From positions 1 to 50,162 of the forward strand of contig NHNK02000021.1 of the NCBI GenBank assembly GCA_002173415.2: a DNA stretch of 50,162 nt, in the 5' to 3' direction. Below the pieces are notes generated by a model, which saw nothing but the letters and a program-made list of their open reading frames with translations, had not been told where the DNA came from and searched no databases. Each line of letters starts with the position of its first letter. Position 1 is the first letter of the stretch. Of the stretch, positions 18,185 to 26,435 are shown in pieces. Origin of the DNA: Marinomonas agarivorans (GTDB taxonomy: Bacteria; Pseudomonadota; Gammaproteobacteria; Pseudomonadales; Marinomonadaceae). Both the position numbers and the translations under genes were made by a program.

Positions 18185-18940
18185 CTACTCAACAAGCCAA
18201 ATGCTAGTCGCCATTCGGCCCGTATCTTTGTCTCGACGATAAGAGAAAAAGCGCTGAGTATCGGTATAAGTACAAAAATCTCCACCATAAATTTGCTTAA
18301 CACCTTGCTTTACCAAGCGCTGACGGGCTAACAAATATAAGTTCGCCAACCATTTATCGGCCGTCTCCAATGGCACAAACGCATGTTTAGCTTGTGGATC
18401 ATGGGTCATAAAAGCGGATCGTACTTCTGCACCGACTTCAAACTTTTGCGGGCCAATTGCCGGCCCGAGCCAGACAAGCACATCATCAAGGAGGGAAAAT
18501 TTTGCTAACGTTGCTTCTATTACTCCTGCACACAAACCACGCCAACCAGCATGGCATGCAGCAACCTCTGTTCCTTTTGCATTACAAAATAATATTGGTA
18601 GGCAATCTGCTGTCATCACAGCACACACCTGATGAGTAACACGGCTATACGCGGCGTCGGCTTCAATATCCCCTTGCTGTGCAGAAGGCCACTCAACAAC
18701 GCTTGTTCCATGAACCTGCTGCAACCAACGCAGAGTTTCAGGCATGGATGTTTGCTTCATAAAACGCTGACGATTACTGTGCACTGATTCAGGATCATCA
18801 CCCACATGACCACCAAGGTTCAATGAGTCGTATGGCACTGTACTCTTCCCTCCCAAGCGAGTAGACGAGAAGGCACGGACATTATTAGGCGCAGGCCAAT
18901 CAGGAATAATTATTGAATCTGAGTATTGAGAGTTTTCCAT
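18185..18940 (-). CDS. yfiH: YfiH/LACC1-family purine nucleoside phosphorylase / laccase-domain protein
   Basis: 251 residues of the DUF152 (multi-copper polyphenol oxidase-like) family. These are now known as purine nucleoside phosphorylase/adenosine deaminase enzymes and, in E. coli, an editing enzyme for muropeptide precursors (PgeF). Conserved zinc ligands are visible in QQVHGTSVV, ADCLPILF and CHAGWRGL. It follows rluD on the same strand, the usual rluD-yfiH-clpB neighbourhood next to bamD. Confidence 0.93.
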   Translation of the reverse strand: MENSQYSDSIIIPDWPAPNNVRAFSSTRLGGKSTVPYDSLNLGGHVGDDPESVHSNRQRFMKQTSMPETLRWLQQVHGTSVVEWPSAQQGDIEADAAYSRVTHQVCAVMTADCLPILFCNAKGTEVAACHAGWRGLCAGVIEATLAKFSLLDDVLVWLGPAIGPQKFEVGAEVRSAFMTHDPQAKHAFVPLETADKWLANLYLLARQRLVKQGVKQIYGGDFCTYTDTQRFFSYRRDKDTGRMATSIWLVE

Positions 18941-19080
18941 CGCTATTTTTTACCACTTCAATTTTTCTTATTTTTTATGCTATCCCTATTGATTTCTGCT
19001 ATTCCTATTGTTTTCTATGGTTCAGCAACTGAGAGTTGATTTGCGCACATTTACCAAGAGAGTGTTTGTTAAACAGAAAA

Positions 19081-20058
19081 TCAGTAATCACCTATCTGCT
19101 CAATTTCATCCATATCAGACTGTAACTGAGTTAACAAAGTCTGCATATCGTCAGGTAGATCAACCTCCCACTCCATCCAGTCTCCTGTAATTGGATGAGA
19201 TAGTTCAAGACGCTTAGCATGCAGCGCTTGACGATGAAAAGAACGCAATGTTTCCTGTAATTCTGGTGTGCACAACTTTGGTATTTTGAGTCGGCCTGCA
19301 TACTGAGCATCACCCACTAATGGGTATTTTATGTGTGACATATGAACCCGAATTTGATGTGTTCTACCTGTTTCAAGCTTCAAACGAATATGAGTATGGT
19401 TTCGATACCGTTTAACGACACGATAATGGGTAACGGACTCTTTACCATTTATGGGTTCGACGGCCATCTTTTGACGATTTTGCGGATGTCGACCAATGGG
19501 TTCATCCACCATACCGCCGCCGGTCATCACCCCCATAGCAATCGCTTCGTACTCTCTTCCCATGCTACGTTCCTGTAATTGAGCAACCAAATCTGTTTGA
19601 GCTGCTAACGTTTTCGCCACCACCATAAGGCCAGTGGTAAGTTTGTCTAATCGATGGACAATACCTGCTCGTGGCACATGAGCAACTTGTGGAGCATGAA
19701 ATAAAATGGCATTGAGTAAGGTGCCGTCCCTGTTACCTGCCGCTGGGTGTACCACCAGACCTGCGGGCTTATTGATCACCAAAATATCGTCATCTTCATA
19801 AACAATATCGAGAGGTATGTTTTCTGCTTCGTGAATTTCTTGGTCTTCAACCACTAAATCCAACGTTAAGGTTTCCCCACCGTACAGTTTTTCTTTTGCC
19901 TTCATGGCATTACCGTCAACCAACAATAAACCGTCTTTAATCCAAGACTGTATTCGTGCTCGAGAAAAATCACTGAAAAGCTCAGTGGCTATCTGGTCAA
20001 ATCGTTTGCCATGCAAATCAAATGGGACTTGGGCTTCTTTTACTATGCGCTCTGCCAT
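19081..20058 (-). CDS. rluD: 23S rRNA pseudouridine synthase (1911/1915/1917)
   Basis: 325 residues. An S4 RNA-binding domain is at the N-terminus (FDQIATELFSDFSRARIQSW, about 17-75), followed by the RluA-type catalytic domain with GIVHRLDKLTTGLMVVAK. The catalytic Asp is in HRLD; the residue after the Lys is Leu where RluD usually has Asp, a non-catalytic position. Also LETGRTHQIRVHM and HPLVGD. Divergent from bamD, the conserved bamD/rluD/yfiH arrangement that supports RluD rather than RluC. Confidence 0.94.
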   Translation of the reverse strand: MAERIVKEAQVPFDLHGKRFDQIATELFSDFSRARIQSWIKDGLLLVDGNAMKAKEKLYGGETLTLDLVVEDQEIHEAENIPLDIVYEDDDILVINKPAGLVVHPAAGNRDGTLLNAILFHAPQVAHVPRAGIVHRLDKLTTGLMVVAKTLAAQTDLVAQLQERSMGREYEAIAMGVMTGGGMVDEPIGRHPQNRQKMAVEPINGKESVTHYRVVKRYRNHTHIRLKLETGRTHQIRVHMSHIKYPLVGDAQYAGRLKIPKLCTPELQETLRSFHRQALHAKRLELSHPITGDWMEWEVDLPDDMQTLLTQLQSDMDEIEQIGDY

Positions 20059-20204
20059 ACAATATACTTAATTTTAAAGCGGATTTTTCTAATGCTATTC
20101 AGAAAAATTCGGTCATGAGAAATCTATTTCCCTCTTTAACAGAACCTATTTATTATCGGCAATCTGTTAGAAGGTAATGTGTTTAGTTTAAGGTTTGATT
20201 ATAC

Positions 20205-21050
20205 ATGGGATTACGTCACTCTTTGTTGCGATTATCAGGAATTGTTGTTTTTTCTTTCGTATTAGTCGCATGTTCAAATGCGCCAAAGAAAATAGAGCCA
20301 GATTTACCAGAAGATGAGTATTACCAAGAAGCGCAAAAAGCCCTTGAACAAGGCCGCCCTACCCTCGCCGTAGCCCATTTAACCGATTTGGATTTACGCT
20401 ACCCATTTGGTAAATACAGTCAACAAGCCAAAATAGAATTAATTTATGCTAACTACTTAGCGGGAGATTATGCCGCGTCGCATGCAGCGGCAGATCGCTT
20501 CATTAGAAACTTCCCAGACAGTAAACAACTAGACTATGCTTTTTATTACAAAGCCTTGTCGACTTACAAATCCGCTGAGAGCTTAAGTTTTCGTTATTTA
20601 AATCAAGACCTTAGCCAGAGAGATACCAGTGAATTTGTGCAATCTTTTAATGAGTTTGCTGCGCTTTTGAAACGCTACCCAAACAGTGCTTACAGTATCG
20701 ATGCCAAAGCCAGAATGATCTTCTTACGCAATACGATTGCGGAACATGAAATCAAAGTTGCTCGTTATTACTTCAAACGTAATGCTCCTCTGGCGGCGTT
20801 AAATAGAGGACAGACAGTTCTCAAAGATTACCCGAGTTCCAATTCTATTGAAGCGGCATTAGGCATTATCGTACAAGCTTATAACGAACTGGAAGAGAAA
20901 GAACTGGCAACTCGGTATTTAGCTCTGCTACGCACCAATTATCCGCAGTCCAGCTTTTTGGATAAACAAGGTAATTTTATAACACCTAAAAAACCAGCCG
21001 ATGCTAACCCAGGGTTCTGGTATTGGATCTCGCTTGGATTGATTGATTGA
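20205..21050 (+). CDS. bamD: Outer membrane assembly lipoprotein BamD
   Basis: Essential part of the BAM complex that inserts beta-barrel proteins. 281 residues with a lipoprotein signal ending VFSFVLVACSNAPKK (lipobox cysteine about residue 23). Five TPR-like repeats follow, with the conserved motifs YYQEAQKALEQG, RYPFGKYSQQAKIELIYANY and NFPDSKQLDYAFYYKAL. The last codons and the TGA stop lie inside a GATT tetranucleotide repeat. Divergent from rluD, as in most gammaproteobacteria. Confidence 0.96.
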   Translation: MGLRHSLLRLSGIVVFSFVLVACSNAPKKIEPDLPEDEYYQEAQKALEQGRPTLAVAHLTDLDLRYPFGKYSQQAKIELIYANYLAGDYAASHAAADRFIRNFPDSKQLDYAFYYKALSTYKSAESLSFRYLNQDLSQRDTSEFVQSFNEFAALLKRYPNSAYSIDAKARMIFLRNTIAEHEIKVARYYFKRNAPLAALNRGQTVLKDYPSSNSIEAALGIIVQAYNELEEKELATRYLALLRTNYPQSSFLDKQGNFITPKKPADANPGFWYWISLGLID

Positions 21051-21064
21051 TTGATTGATTGATT
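21037..21064 (+). repeat. (GATT)7 tetranucleotide microsatellite at the bamD 3' end
   Basis: Seven exact GATT units run from 21037 to 21064, covering the last four codons and stop of bamD. Because the fixed upstream frame meets TGA within the second and third units, extra units only lengthen the untranslated part; loss of most units would alter the C-terminus. Confidence 0.95.
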
Positions 21065-21134
21065 TTAAAAATACGCGAATAACACTCTTTTATTTGCAAC
21101 CAGCTTTTCATATCAAATACATTATTGCAAAGTA

Positions 21135-21166
21135 AAACCGCCTTTTACGTTATTGAAAGACGGTTT
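21135..21166 (-). terminator. Hairpin terminator at the glutathione transferase 3' end
   Basis: AAACCGCCTTT (from about 21135) pairs with AAAGACGGTTT (to 21166). On the minus strand the stem is followed by TTTTACTTT, so it may end the glutathione transferase transcript. The 5' arm lies within the last codons of that gene. It may also stop bamD read-through. Confidence 0.6.
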
Positions 21167-21818
21167 CTTCATCCCCTTCTTTCCATGTTGGGTATTTGTG
21201 CATCACCTTGATAAAGGTCTTACTATCTAATAAATCATTTAACCAACGTTTTACACACGCATAATGGCTACCCTCAAACCAATTCTGATCAACACCACGG
21301 AACTGGCGTATGAAAGGAAAGACGATAACATCTGCTAAGGTTAAGGTTTCTCCCATTAAATATGTGGATGTGGCTAACTTTCTTTCTAAACGGCGTAAAA
21401 AGCGCTCTGCTTGTGTCCGATAGTAAGTTGCTGTTTTTTCTGGATAACGATCCGCGTATTTATATCTGTCTAGCCAAGGCTTAAAACGTAGGTCATTTTG
21501 GAATAACCATGCCTCAATATGAACTTTCTTTTCAACAGGATAAAAACTATTCAAATCTAAAATACTGGCATGTTCTTGCAACGCAGCTTGGCCTACTGCC
21601 CACCGTATAATATCCATACTCTCTTCATACCGTTGACCATCAATATCAATAAGCTGAGGAACAGTTGTTCGCCCTCCCAATTCCAATAATGCTGAGGGCT
21701 TATTTTTAAGCTCTACTTCTCGTAAAGTAACAGGAATGTTTAACAGCATGAGAGTATATCGTGCCCGCATAGCATAAGGACAGCGACGAAAAGAATACAA
21801 AATGGGCAATACCGGCAT
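21150..21818 (-). CDS. Glutathione S-transferase family protein
   Basis: About 222 residues from the ATG at 21816-21818 (a longer in-frame extension to 21914 runs into the cold-shock gene's terminator and is unlikely). The N-terminal thioredoxin-like domain reads PILYSFRRCPYAMRARYTLM, with a CPYA active-site-like motif, and TTVPQLIDIDG then EESMDIIRW as the glutathione-binding segment. The C-terminal helical domain has TLADVIVFPFIRQFRG. Cys-type GSTs of this kind often catalyse thiol reduction or dehalogenation; the substrate is unknown. Confidence 0.85.
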   Translation of the reverse strand: MPVLPILYSFRRCPYAMRARYTLMLLNIPVTLREVELKNKPSALLELGGRTTVPQLIDIDGQRYEESMDIIRWAVGQAALQEHASILDLNSFYPVEKKVHIEAWLFQNDLRFKPWLDRYKYADRYPEKTATYYRTQAERFLRRLERKLATSTYLMGETLTLADVIVFPFIRQFRGVDQNWFEGSHYACVKRWLNDLLDSKTFIKVMHKYPTWKEGDEETVFQ

Positions 21819-21896
21819 ATATTGTCTACCACAAAAAAGCCTTATATTACTCGAAACACATACTAAGGTGTGAGCGGTTTGCCTTATTTCATAAAC

Positions 21897-21945
21897 AAAA
21901 ACATCACCTAGCAAACAATGAGGCAGTGTTCATTAGGTGATGTTT
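21897..21945 (-). terminator. Terminator of the cold-shock gene
   Basis: AAACATCACCTA (21899-21910) pairs perfectly with TAGGTGATGTTT (21934-21945) around a 23-nt loop. On the minus strand the stem ends in TGTTTTTGTTT. It begins 23 bp after the csp stop codon. Confidence 0.8.
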
Positions 21946-21967
21946 ACAGCAGTATATCTTGTATGAT

Positions 21968-22180
21968 TTAGATAACAGAAACATTATCCGCTTGTGGGCC
22001 TTTTTGACCAAGTGTGACGGCAAAGGTAACATTCTGACCTTCTTGTAAACTTCGGCGACCAGAGCCGTTAATTGCTCGAAAGTGAACAAACACATCACTA
22101 TCGCCATCTCTTTCAATAAATCCAAATCCTTTTTCATCACTAAACCACTTTACTCGGCCTTCTACTAATTCATTAGACAT
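21968..22180 (-). CDS. Cold-shock-domain protein (CspA family)
   Basis: 70 residues, a single cold-shock domain that binds single-stranded RNA/DNA. RNP1 (KGFGFIERD) and RNP2 (VFVHFRAI) are both present, as is the N-terminal [14 protein letters not shown] ribosome-binding site (AAGGTAAGAAG) lies just upstream. The spacer to the divergent tapT gene could carry a structured 5' leader as in cspA, but I see no clear cold-box. Whether it is cold-induced cannot be told from sequence. Confidence 0.95.
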   Translation of the reverse strand: MSNELVEGRVKWFSDEKGFGFIERDGDSDVFVHFRAINGSGRRSLQEGQNVTFAVTLGQKGPQADNVSVI

Positions 22181-22389
22181 GTTTCTTCTTACCTTTGTTA
22201 AGTTGCTAATAAAACAACACCACTGTACGTTTACGCATTAAAATAGTGAGTGCCAAATAAGCCTAGTCCAAACCTTATTTTTTGATAGAGAAAGTAAGTT
22301 TTTTTTGATAATTGTTAAAAAAGTCAGCATTCTGTTGTGCCTTTTGCATAAGATTTTTAAAACATATACTTGAGAGAGTAATACACAAA

Positions 22390-22869
22390 ATGATGATTAC
22401 CTTACTTACCCATGCAAGGGAACTAAACAAATCAACAGGGACAGGTAAGCTGGTTAAAGCAGCTTTGGGGGATAGGTGCAATATTATCACTTGGTCACGC
22501 ACTAAGCCTGATAAAAGCTTACTACTAACATTGCAAAATAAGACAACACTGTTGCTATATCCGGTTAATAGCGATAAACAAACTCATTTGTTAACTGAGC
22601 TTGATTGGCCTCAAACTCAATACAACCATTTCATACTTTTAGACAGCACTTGGCAGGAAGCAAGGAAAATATACAATCGCAGCCCTTATTTACACACTAT
22701 TCCGAGCTACGCATTTGATGTCAATTATCCATCTGCTTATCGATTGCGAAGAAATCAGAGAAATATGGGATTATGTACTGCTGAGGTAGTACTAGAATTG
22801 CTAGATCGGCAAAAGCATGTAGGAGATTACAATTCATTGTCTGAGTTATTTCAACAACATAACCATTAA
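22390..22869 (+). CDS. DTW-domain tRNA-uridine aminocarboxypropyltransferase (TapT/TuaA-like)
   Basis: DTW-family enzymes transfer the aminocarboxypropyl group of SAM to uridine 47 of tRNA (acp3U). The core motifs are FILLDSTWQEARKIY (DxTW), PSAYRLRRNQ and LCTAEVVLELLD. The ATG at 22390 gives 159 residues; an earlier in-frame ATG (22312) adds a non-conserved stretch. Compared with E. coli TapT it lacks the N-terminal Cys cluster and the C-terminal extension, so it is a short form. Its stop codon directly abuts the stop of the convergent PPOX-like gene. Confidence 0.8.
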   Translation: MMITLLTHARELNKSTGTGKLVKAALGDRCNIITWSRTKPDKSLLLTLQNKTTLLLYPVNSDKQTHLLTELDWPQTQYNHFILLDSTWQEARKIYNRSPYLHTIPSYAFDVNYPSAYRLRRNQRNMGLCTAEVVLELLDRQKHVGDYNSLSELFQQHNH

Positions 22870-23382
22870 CTACGATCGTTTTACACCACTTAAATGTGTG
22901 ATAGTTTGAATGGAAAGGCTTTCGCCAGTTAAATCATAGGCCTTCCCAAATCCTTTGACATACCGTCCAGATACAGGCGTTAGTTGAAACAGAATAAAGT
23001 CTCCCAACTGGCTCAACACATCCATATTATCACCAAATCTTTGTTTCATACTGTCAATAATCGAGGTCCACAACGAGTCCGATCTTTCTAGAGCGATCAC
23101 TGACACTTGGTAACTAAGTCGTTTTCGAGCAAACACGTCATCACTCGCTGCTTCATCTTCGATAATGAGTACAGAGGCAGTTTTACTCTGCAATAAATGC
23201 TGTGTATGACTTGCTAGTTGGCTAACAAAAATATAAAGATGCTGCTGATAGATACCAAAGGGCGCATAAGAAGCATGGGGAATGTTTTCTGAATCAATGG
23301 TAGAAAGCATGAGACTTTTTTGGCTTAGCAAAAAAGCCTCTATTTCTGTTATTAAGGACTGCTGTAATCTTGTATTCTTCAT
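22870..23382 (-). CDS. Pyridoxamine-phosphate-oxidase-like (HugZ-type split-barrel) protein
   Basis: 170 residues with a flavin-binding split-barrel fold: an N-terminal SLMLSTIDSENIPHASYAPF strand pair typical of PPOX-like proteins and a C-terminal GRYVKGFGKAYDLTG motif that resembles haem-utilisation protein HugZ. HugZ proteins bind or degrade haem. It is the last gene in the minus-strand run after bufA-bufB-bufC-doxX, 40 bp downstream of doxX, so it may be co-transcribed; a role in copper or haem stress is only inferred. Confidence 0.7.
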   Translation of the reverse strand: MKNTRLQQSLITEIEAFLLSQKSLMLSTIDSENIPHASYAPFGIYQQHLYIFVSQLASHTQHLLQSKTASVLIIEDEAASDDVFARKRLSYQVSVIALERSDSLWTSIIDSMKQRFGDNMDVLSQLGDFILFQLTPVSGRYVKGFGKAYDLTGESLSIQTITHLSGVKRS

Positions 23383-23422
23383 TACTTAGGTCATTTTTAC
23401 CGTGCTTATATCTAACAGTCGA

Positions 23423-23971
23423 CTAAGCCGATAATTTCTTCTCTTCTAAACCAAAAAGTCGATCCAAAGAGAACTTGCCAGGACCAATAATTAAAATAAC
23501 AGATGCCACCGCAAACCACCAAGAAGCAGGGTTAACCCAGTGTTCCCATTCAGGAAAAACGGCTAACTGGATAAAGGCAATCATACCCAATAAACCTAAG
23601 GCAGCAAATCGTGTAAAAAGTCCAATAATAAGCAATACCGGTAAAATAATTTCCATAATGCCAGCCATTAAGGCAAGGGATTCAATCACAGCAATCATAG
23701 ATGACCCTTCCGTATAATCCATTGTTTCTGGATCACATAAAAATAATGCCCCAGGTCGTTTCTCTTCTGGGCAAAAGAACTCATAGAGAAAAATATCATA
23801 AGTCCCTTCATTAAAATCAAAAGGCCCCATCCATTTGGTCATCCCAGAAAGAAGAAAAACACACCCAATGTGCCAACGTAGCGCGAGCAATAAAACCGGT
23901 TGCAGTAATCTTTCTATTTTTGCAAAAAAGGCAAGATGTAGCTCTTTTAAAAAATCAATTTTTTGATTCAT
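23423..23971 (-). CDS. DoxX-family membrane protein (BufD-like)
   Basis: 182 residues with about four transmembrane segments (around 27-45, 93-112, 117-140, 147-166). The DoxX signature is RWHIGCVFLLSGMTKW and the later GLFTRFAALGLLGMIAFIQL. A hydrophilic loop of about 45 residues between TM1 and TM2 holds two Cys (FFCPEEKRPGALFLCDPE). DoxX genes regularly follow DUF2282-DUF692-DUF2063 genes in bufferin (gig) operons, and here the gene lies 59 bp after bufC. Its job there is not established. Confidence 0.85.
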   Translation of the reverse strand: MNQKIDFLKELHLAFFAKIERLLQPVLLLALRWHIGCVFLLSGMTKWMGPFDFNEGTYDIFLYEFFCPEEKRPGALFLCDPETMDYTEGSSMIAVIESLALMAGIMEIILPVLLIIGLFTRFAALGLLGMIAFIQLAVFPEWEHWVNPASWWFAVASVILIIGPGKFSLDRLFGLEEKKLSA

Positions 23972-24030
23972 GATCCTGATGTATCCTATTATTTTCTTCT
24001 TTTTACTATAGCCAGTTAATTAATGGGAAA

Positions 24031-24879
24031 TCAATTATATGGCGAAACTAATTTTAATAATTGCCCATGCAATAAATCGGCAAACAAAAGTGATAAATCA
24101 AAGACCTCATCTACTTTTACAGCTGCCGCTTCGGCTTTAACCAAACTTGCAGTTGAGAGCAACGAATGCAAAAAATGGCTTTCTGCTAGATTCAATAATT
24201 TGGCTTGAACTTGATTATCTTGTTGCCAAAATAAAACCTCTACTGCCTCTTTAGAAAACTCACCGTTAACAAAGTTGTCTACCAACTTTTGCTTGTCACT
24301 TCTTTCTGTTTCTGAAAATCTCACTTGTGTCCATAACTCAAAAACATTGAACGACAAAGCAATCATTTTACTAGACGTAATTAAACTCATTGATAAAAGA
24401 GATAAATCTTCACCCGCATCAATAAGCGTTTGCACCTGTTCAAGAGTAATTGCTTCATCTTTTTCCGCATTCAAGGTTTGTAACCACGCTTGGTCTAAAG
24501 TCCCTAAATCCAGTAAATAAGGTTGTTCTTGCATACTCACATCTGCTGCTAAATATTCAAGAAAACTAGGGTGCTTATTATCTTGATCAGTTGTGGGCAT
24601 GCCATAACCGACTAAGGTAGCGCATGCTGGTGGATAACGTTCAATATAGGTTCGAGCTAGATAAAAAAAATGTTCAGCACTTAATAAATATGCCAGGGTT
24701 GGAAAGTTACTTTCTAAAGCGCCTATAGCAGATTTGATAAACCCATTACGATAAATAGCCAAAAAGTGCTCTGAATGCTGTTGCTTAGAGTCAGAGGCCA
24801 AATAAGGCAACAATTCCGTTGTATCACCCTCTGTCATATAGCGCTGAAAAGCATCAAGGTAAGCTTGGTGAGATGTCAT
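24031..24879 (-). CDS. bufC: BufC: DUF2063 partner protein of the MNIO enzyme
   Basis: 282 residues. The N-terminal half (about 1-110: HQAYLDAFQRYM, FLAIYRNGFIKSAIGALESN, FPTLAYLLSAEHF, ARTYIERYPP) is the DUF2063 'putative DNA-binding' domain. It is now understood as the RiPP-recognition partner that brings the precursor to the MNIO enzyme. The C-terminal half is a second helical/beta domain common in BufC proteins. The start overlaps bufB by 4 bases (ATGA), implying coupled translation in equal amounts. Confidence 0.88.
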   Translation of the reverse strand: MTSHQAYLDAFQRYMTEGDTTELLPYLASDSKQQHSEHFLAIYRNGFIKSAIGALESNFPTLAYLLSAEHFFYLARTYIERYPPACATLVGYGMPTTDQDNKHPSFLEYLAADVSMQEQPYLLDLGTLDQAWLQTLNAEKDEAITLEQVQTLIDAGEDLSLLSMSLITSSKMIALSFNVFELWTQVRFSETERSDKQKLVDNFVNGEFSKEAVEVLFWQQDNQVQAKLLNLAESHFLHSLLSTASLVKAEAAAVKVDEVFDLSLLFADLLHGQLLKLVSPYN

Positions 24880-25784
24880 GATGTGGCTACCTGTCTATTT
24901 CCTTGCAAAGCATTATTATCAAGTATTGTTTGCGCTCTATTTCGCTCTGCTAATAATGTTTGATAATCAGGTATGTTGTCGTCTCGTTCTAACAGAATAG
25001 GCTTAGGGCCTAATTTATCTAATGCAATCTTAAGAAGTTGCCAAACGGCTTCATCAACAGGTGCACCGTGGCTGTCGATTAGTAACGTATCTGGAAATTT
25101 TTCATCAACAGCAAAGCCTGCGATATGAATTTCACCAACAACATTTGGGTCTAATCCATCTAGATATTGTAGTGGATCAATACCAGTATTTTGAGAGCTT
25201 AAATAGAGGTTATTCACATCCAACAACAGACCTGCTCCTGTTCTTTTAATGGCTTCCATTAAAAAATCAGCTTCATCCATCTCGGCAACAAAGTCTAAGT
25301 AGTTTGTTGGGTTTTCAATTAAAATTGGGCGACCTATTGCTGTTTGATAATGGTCAATGCCATTACATAACGTTGTTAAAGCAGCCTGAGTTCGGGGTAA
25401 AGGTAAAAGATCCGCAAAATAGGTATTTTGGCTCGAAGACCATGTCGCATGCTCAGAAACCAATATAGGGTCAAAGGCTTTCACTAAAGCAGATACTTGC
25501 TGTAAATGTGTCTGAGTAAGACTTGAAGGAGAATTAGAGTAAGAACCTAGTGAACCACCTACACCATGAAAACTTAATGGAAATGTATCTGCAATTGCTC
25601 GTAAATAACTAAGGCGAGGGCCCCCATCAACGAAATAGTTTTCTGTATGAACTTCAAACCAAAGACGCTCTGACGACATCGAATTGTGTTCTGCCAGAGC
25701 GTCTTCATAATGTTGAGGTTTCAAATTAATCCCTGCACCTAATGACACAAGTAGCTCAGAATCAAATAGGAAGCCTTGTGTCAT
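24876..25784 (-). CDS. bufB: BufB: DUF692 multinuclear iron oxidase (MNIO) of a bufferin system
   Basis: 302 residues of the DUF692/MNIO TIM-barrel family, iron enzymes that modify cysteines of RiPP precursors (for bufferins, into thiooxazoles that bind copper). Family landmarks: GAGINLKPQHYEDAL, SFHGVGGSLGS, VSEHATWSS, PILIENPTNYL, LLLDVNNLYLSSQN and EIHIAGFAVDE with DSHGAPVDEAVW. The His/Asp/Glu metal ligands of these motifs are all present. It lies 24 bp after bufA and overlaps bufC. Confidence 0.93.
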   Translation of the reverse strand: MTQGFLFDSELLVSLGAGINLKPQHYEDALAEHNSMSSERLWFEVHTENYFVDGGPRLSYLRAIADTFPLSFHGVGGSLGSYSNSPSSLTQTHLQQVSALVKAFDPILVSEHATWSSSQNTYFADLLPLPRTQAALTTLCNGIDHYQTAIGRPILIENPTNYLDFVAEMDEADFLMEAIKRTGAGLLLDVNNLYLSSQNTGIDPLQYLDGLDPNVVGEIHIAGFAVDEKFPDTLLIDSHGAPVDEAVWQLLKIALDKLGPKPILLERDDNIPDYQTLLAERNRAQTILDNNALQGNRQVATS

Positions 25785-25808
25785 TTGAGTACCTCAATTA
25801 ATCGCACA

Positions 25809-26156
25809 TTAAATTTCACTTAAGGATGCTTTGCCATTAGGTGTTATGATGTATTCACAGCTACCTTTTGGTGCGTAAGTCCAAGCATTGCCTTGGAAGT
25901 CTACCGTTGATGTGCCAGCACAACTTGTACCTGCACCCGCTTTACAATCATTTTCACCAGAAAGTGCAATACCATAACATCTGTCTTTACGGCCACGAAC
26001 ATTATCGCCAGCAACCCATGCAGAAAACTTTTCTTTTACAGCTGCAGGAGCATCTGCTGAAATGCTTAATTGATCATTTGGTTTCGCTGTTGCTGCTGTA
26101 CTCATTAGAGCAAGAGTTGCACCGGCAATTAACGCTTTATTTAGAGAGTTTTTCAT
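25809..26156 (-). CDS. bufA: BufA: bufferin-type precursor peptide (DUF2282)
   Basis: 115 residues. The ATG at 26154-26156 with AAGGAAAAG just upstream gives a Sec signal peptide ([17 protein letters not shown], cleavage about residue 24), unusual for a RiPP but standard for bufferins. The C-terminal core carries four Cys at 60, 71, 79 and 100 in the DUF2282 pattern [22 protein letters not shown] and [16 protein letters not shown]. In studied bufferins two Cys become thiooxazoles and the product chelates copper in the periplasm. Only Cys positions are seen here; modification is inferred from bufB and bufC. A longer upstream ORF start (26270) would destroy the signal peptide. Confidence 0.9.
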   Translation of the reverse strand: MKNSLNKALIAGATLALMSTAATAKPNDQLSISADAPAAVKEKFSAWVAGDNVRGRKDRCYGIALSGENDCKAGAGTSCAGTSTVDFQGNAWTYAPKGSCEYIITPNGKASLSEI

Positions 26157-26222
26157 AATCTTTTCCTTCCAAACATATTGTTGCTTAAAAGCCATGTTGG
26201 CTTCACCGTGTAAGTGAAAAGG

Positions 26223-26249
26223 TAGACTAAGCAAAAAAATAATGGTTCC
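26223..26249 (-). promoter_or_regulatory. Putative ECF-sigma promoter of the buf operon
   Basis: On the minus strand GGAACC (complement at 26244-26249), a 16-bp spacer and GTCTA (complement at 26223-26227) match the GGAAC / GTC pattern of many ECF sigma promoters. It lies about 70 bp upstream of the bufA ATG. Some bufferin operons are controlled by ECF factors such as SigF of Caulobacter; no sigma gene is in this window. Confidence 0.5.
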
Positions 26250-26435
26250 TCTGAAAAATAAAAAAAACATCTCTTTAACAAATCTTACATTATTTTTGCA
26301 CTTTGTCTTCTGAGTTATAAAAATAATGTCTCTTTAATTTATCTAGAAAAAAACAGAGTTACTCCTAATTGCCGCTTGCAAAGTATTCTAATTCTCTATT
26401 AGATACAAGTTAATGAGTCTATCTTAGGAGCAAAC

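Noticed and set aside
21819-21914. Longer glutathione transferase start
   Set aside because: The extension overlaps the cold-shock gene's terminator hairpin and is not conserved in the family.
22312-22389. N-terminal extension of the DTW protein with CCAFC
   Set aside because: Not the RCxxCxxxxxxCxC cluster of TapT; the ATG at 22390 fits the conserved core better.
26157-26270. Longer bufA start adding 38 residues
   Set aside because: It would hide the clear signal peptide and runs through the predicted promoter region.
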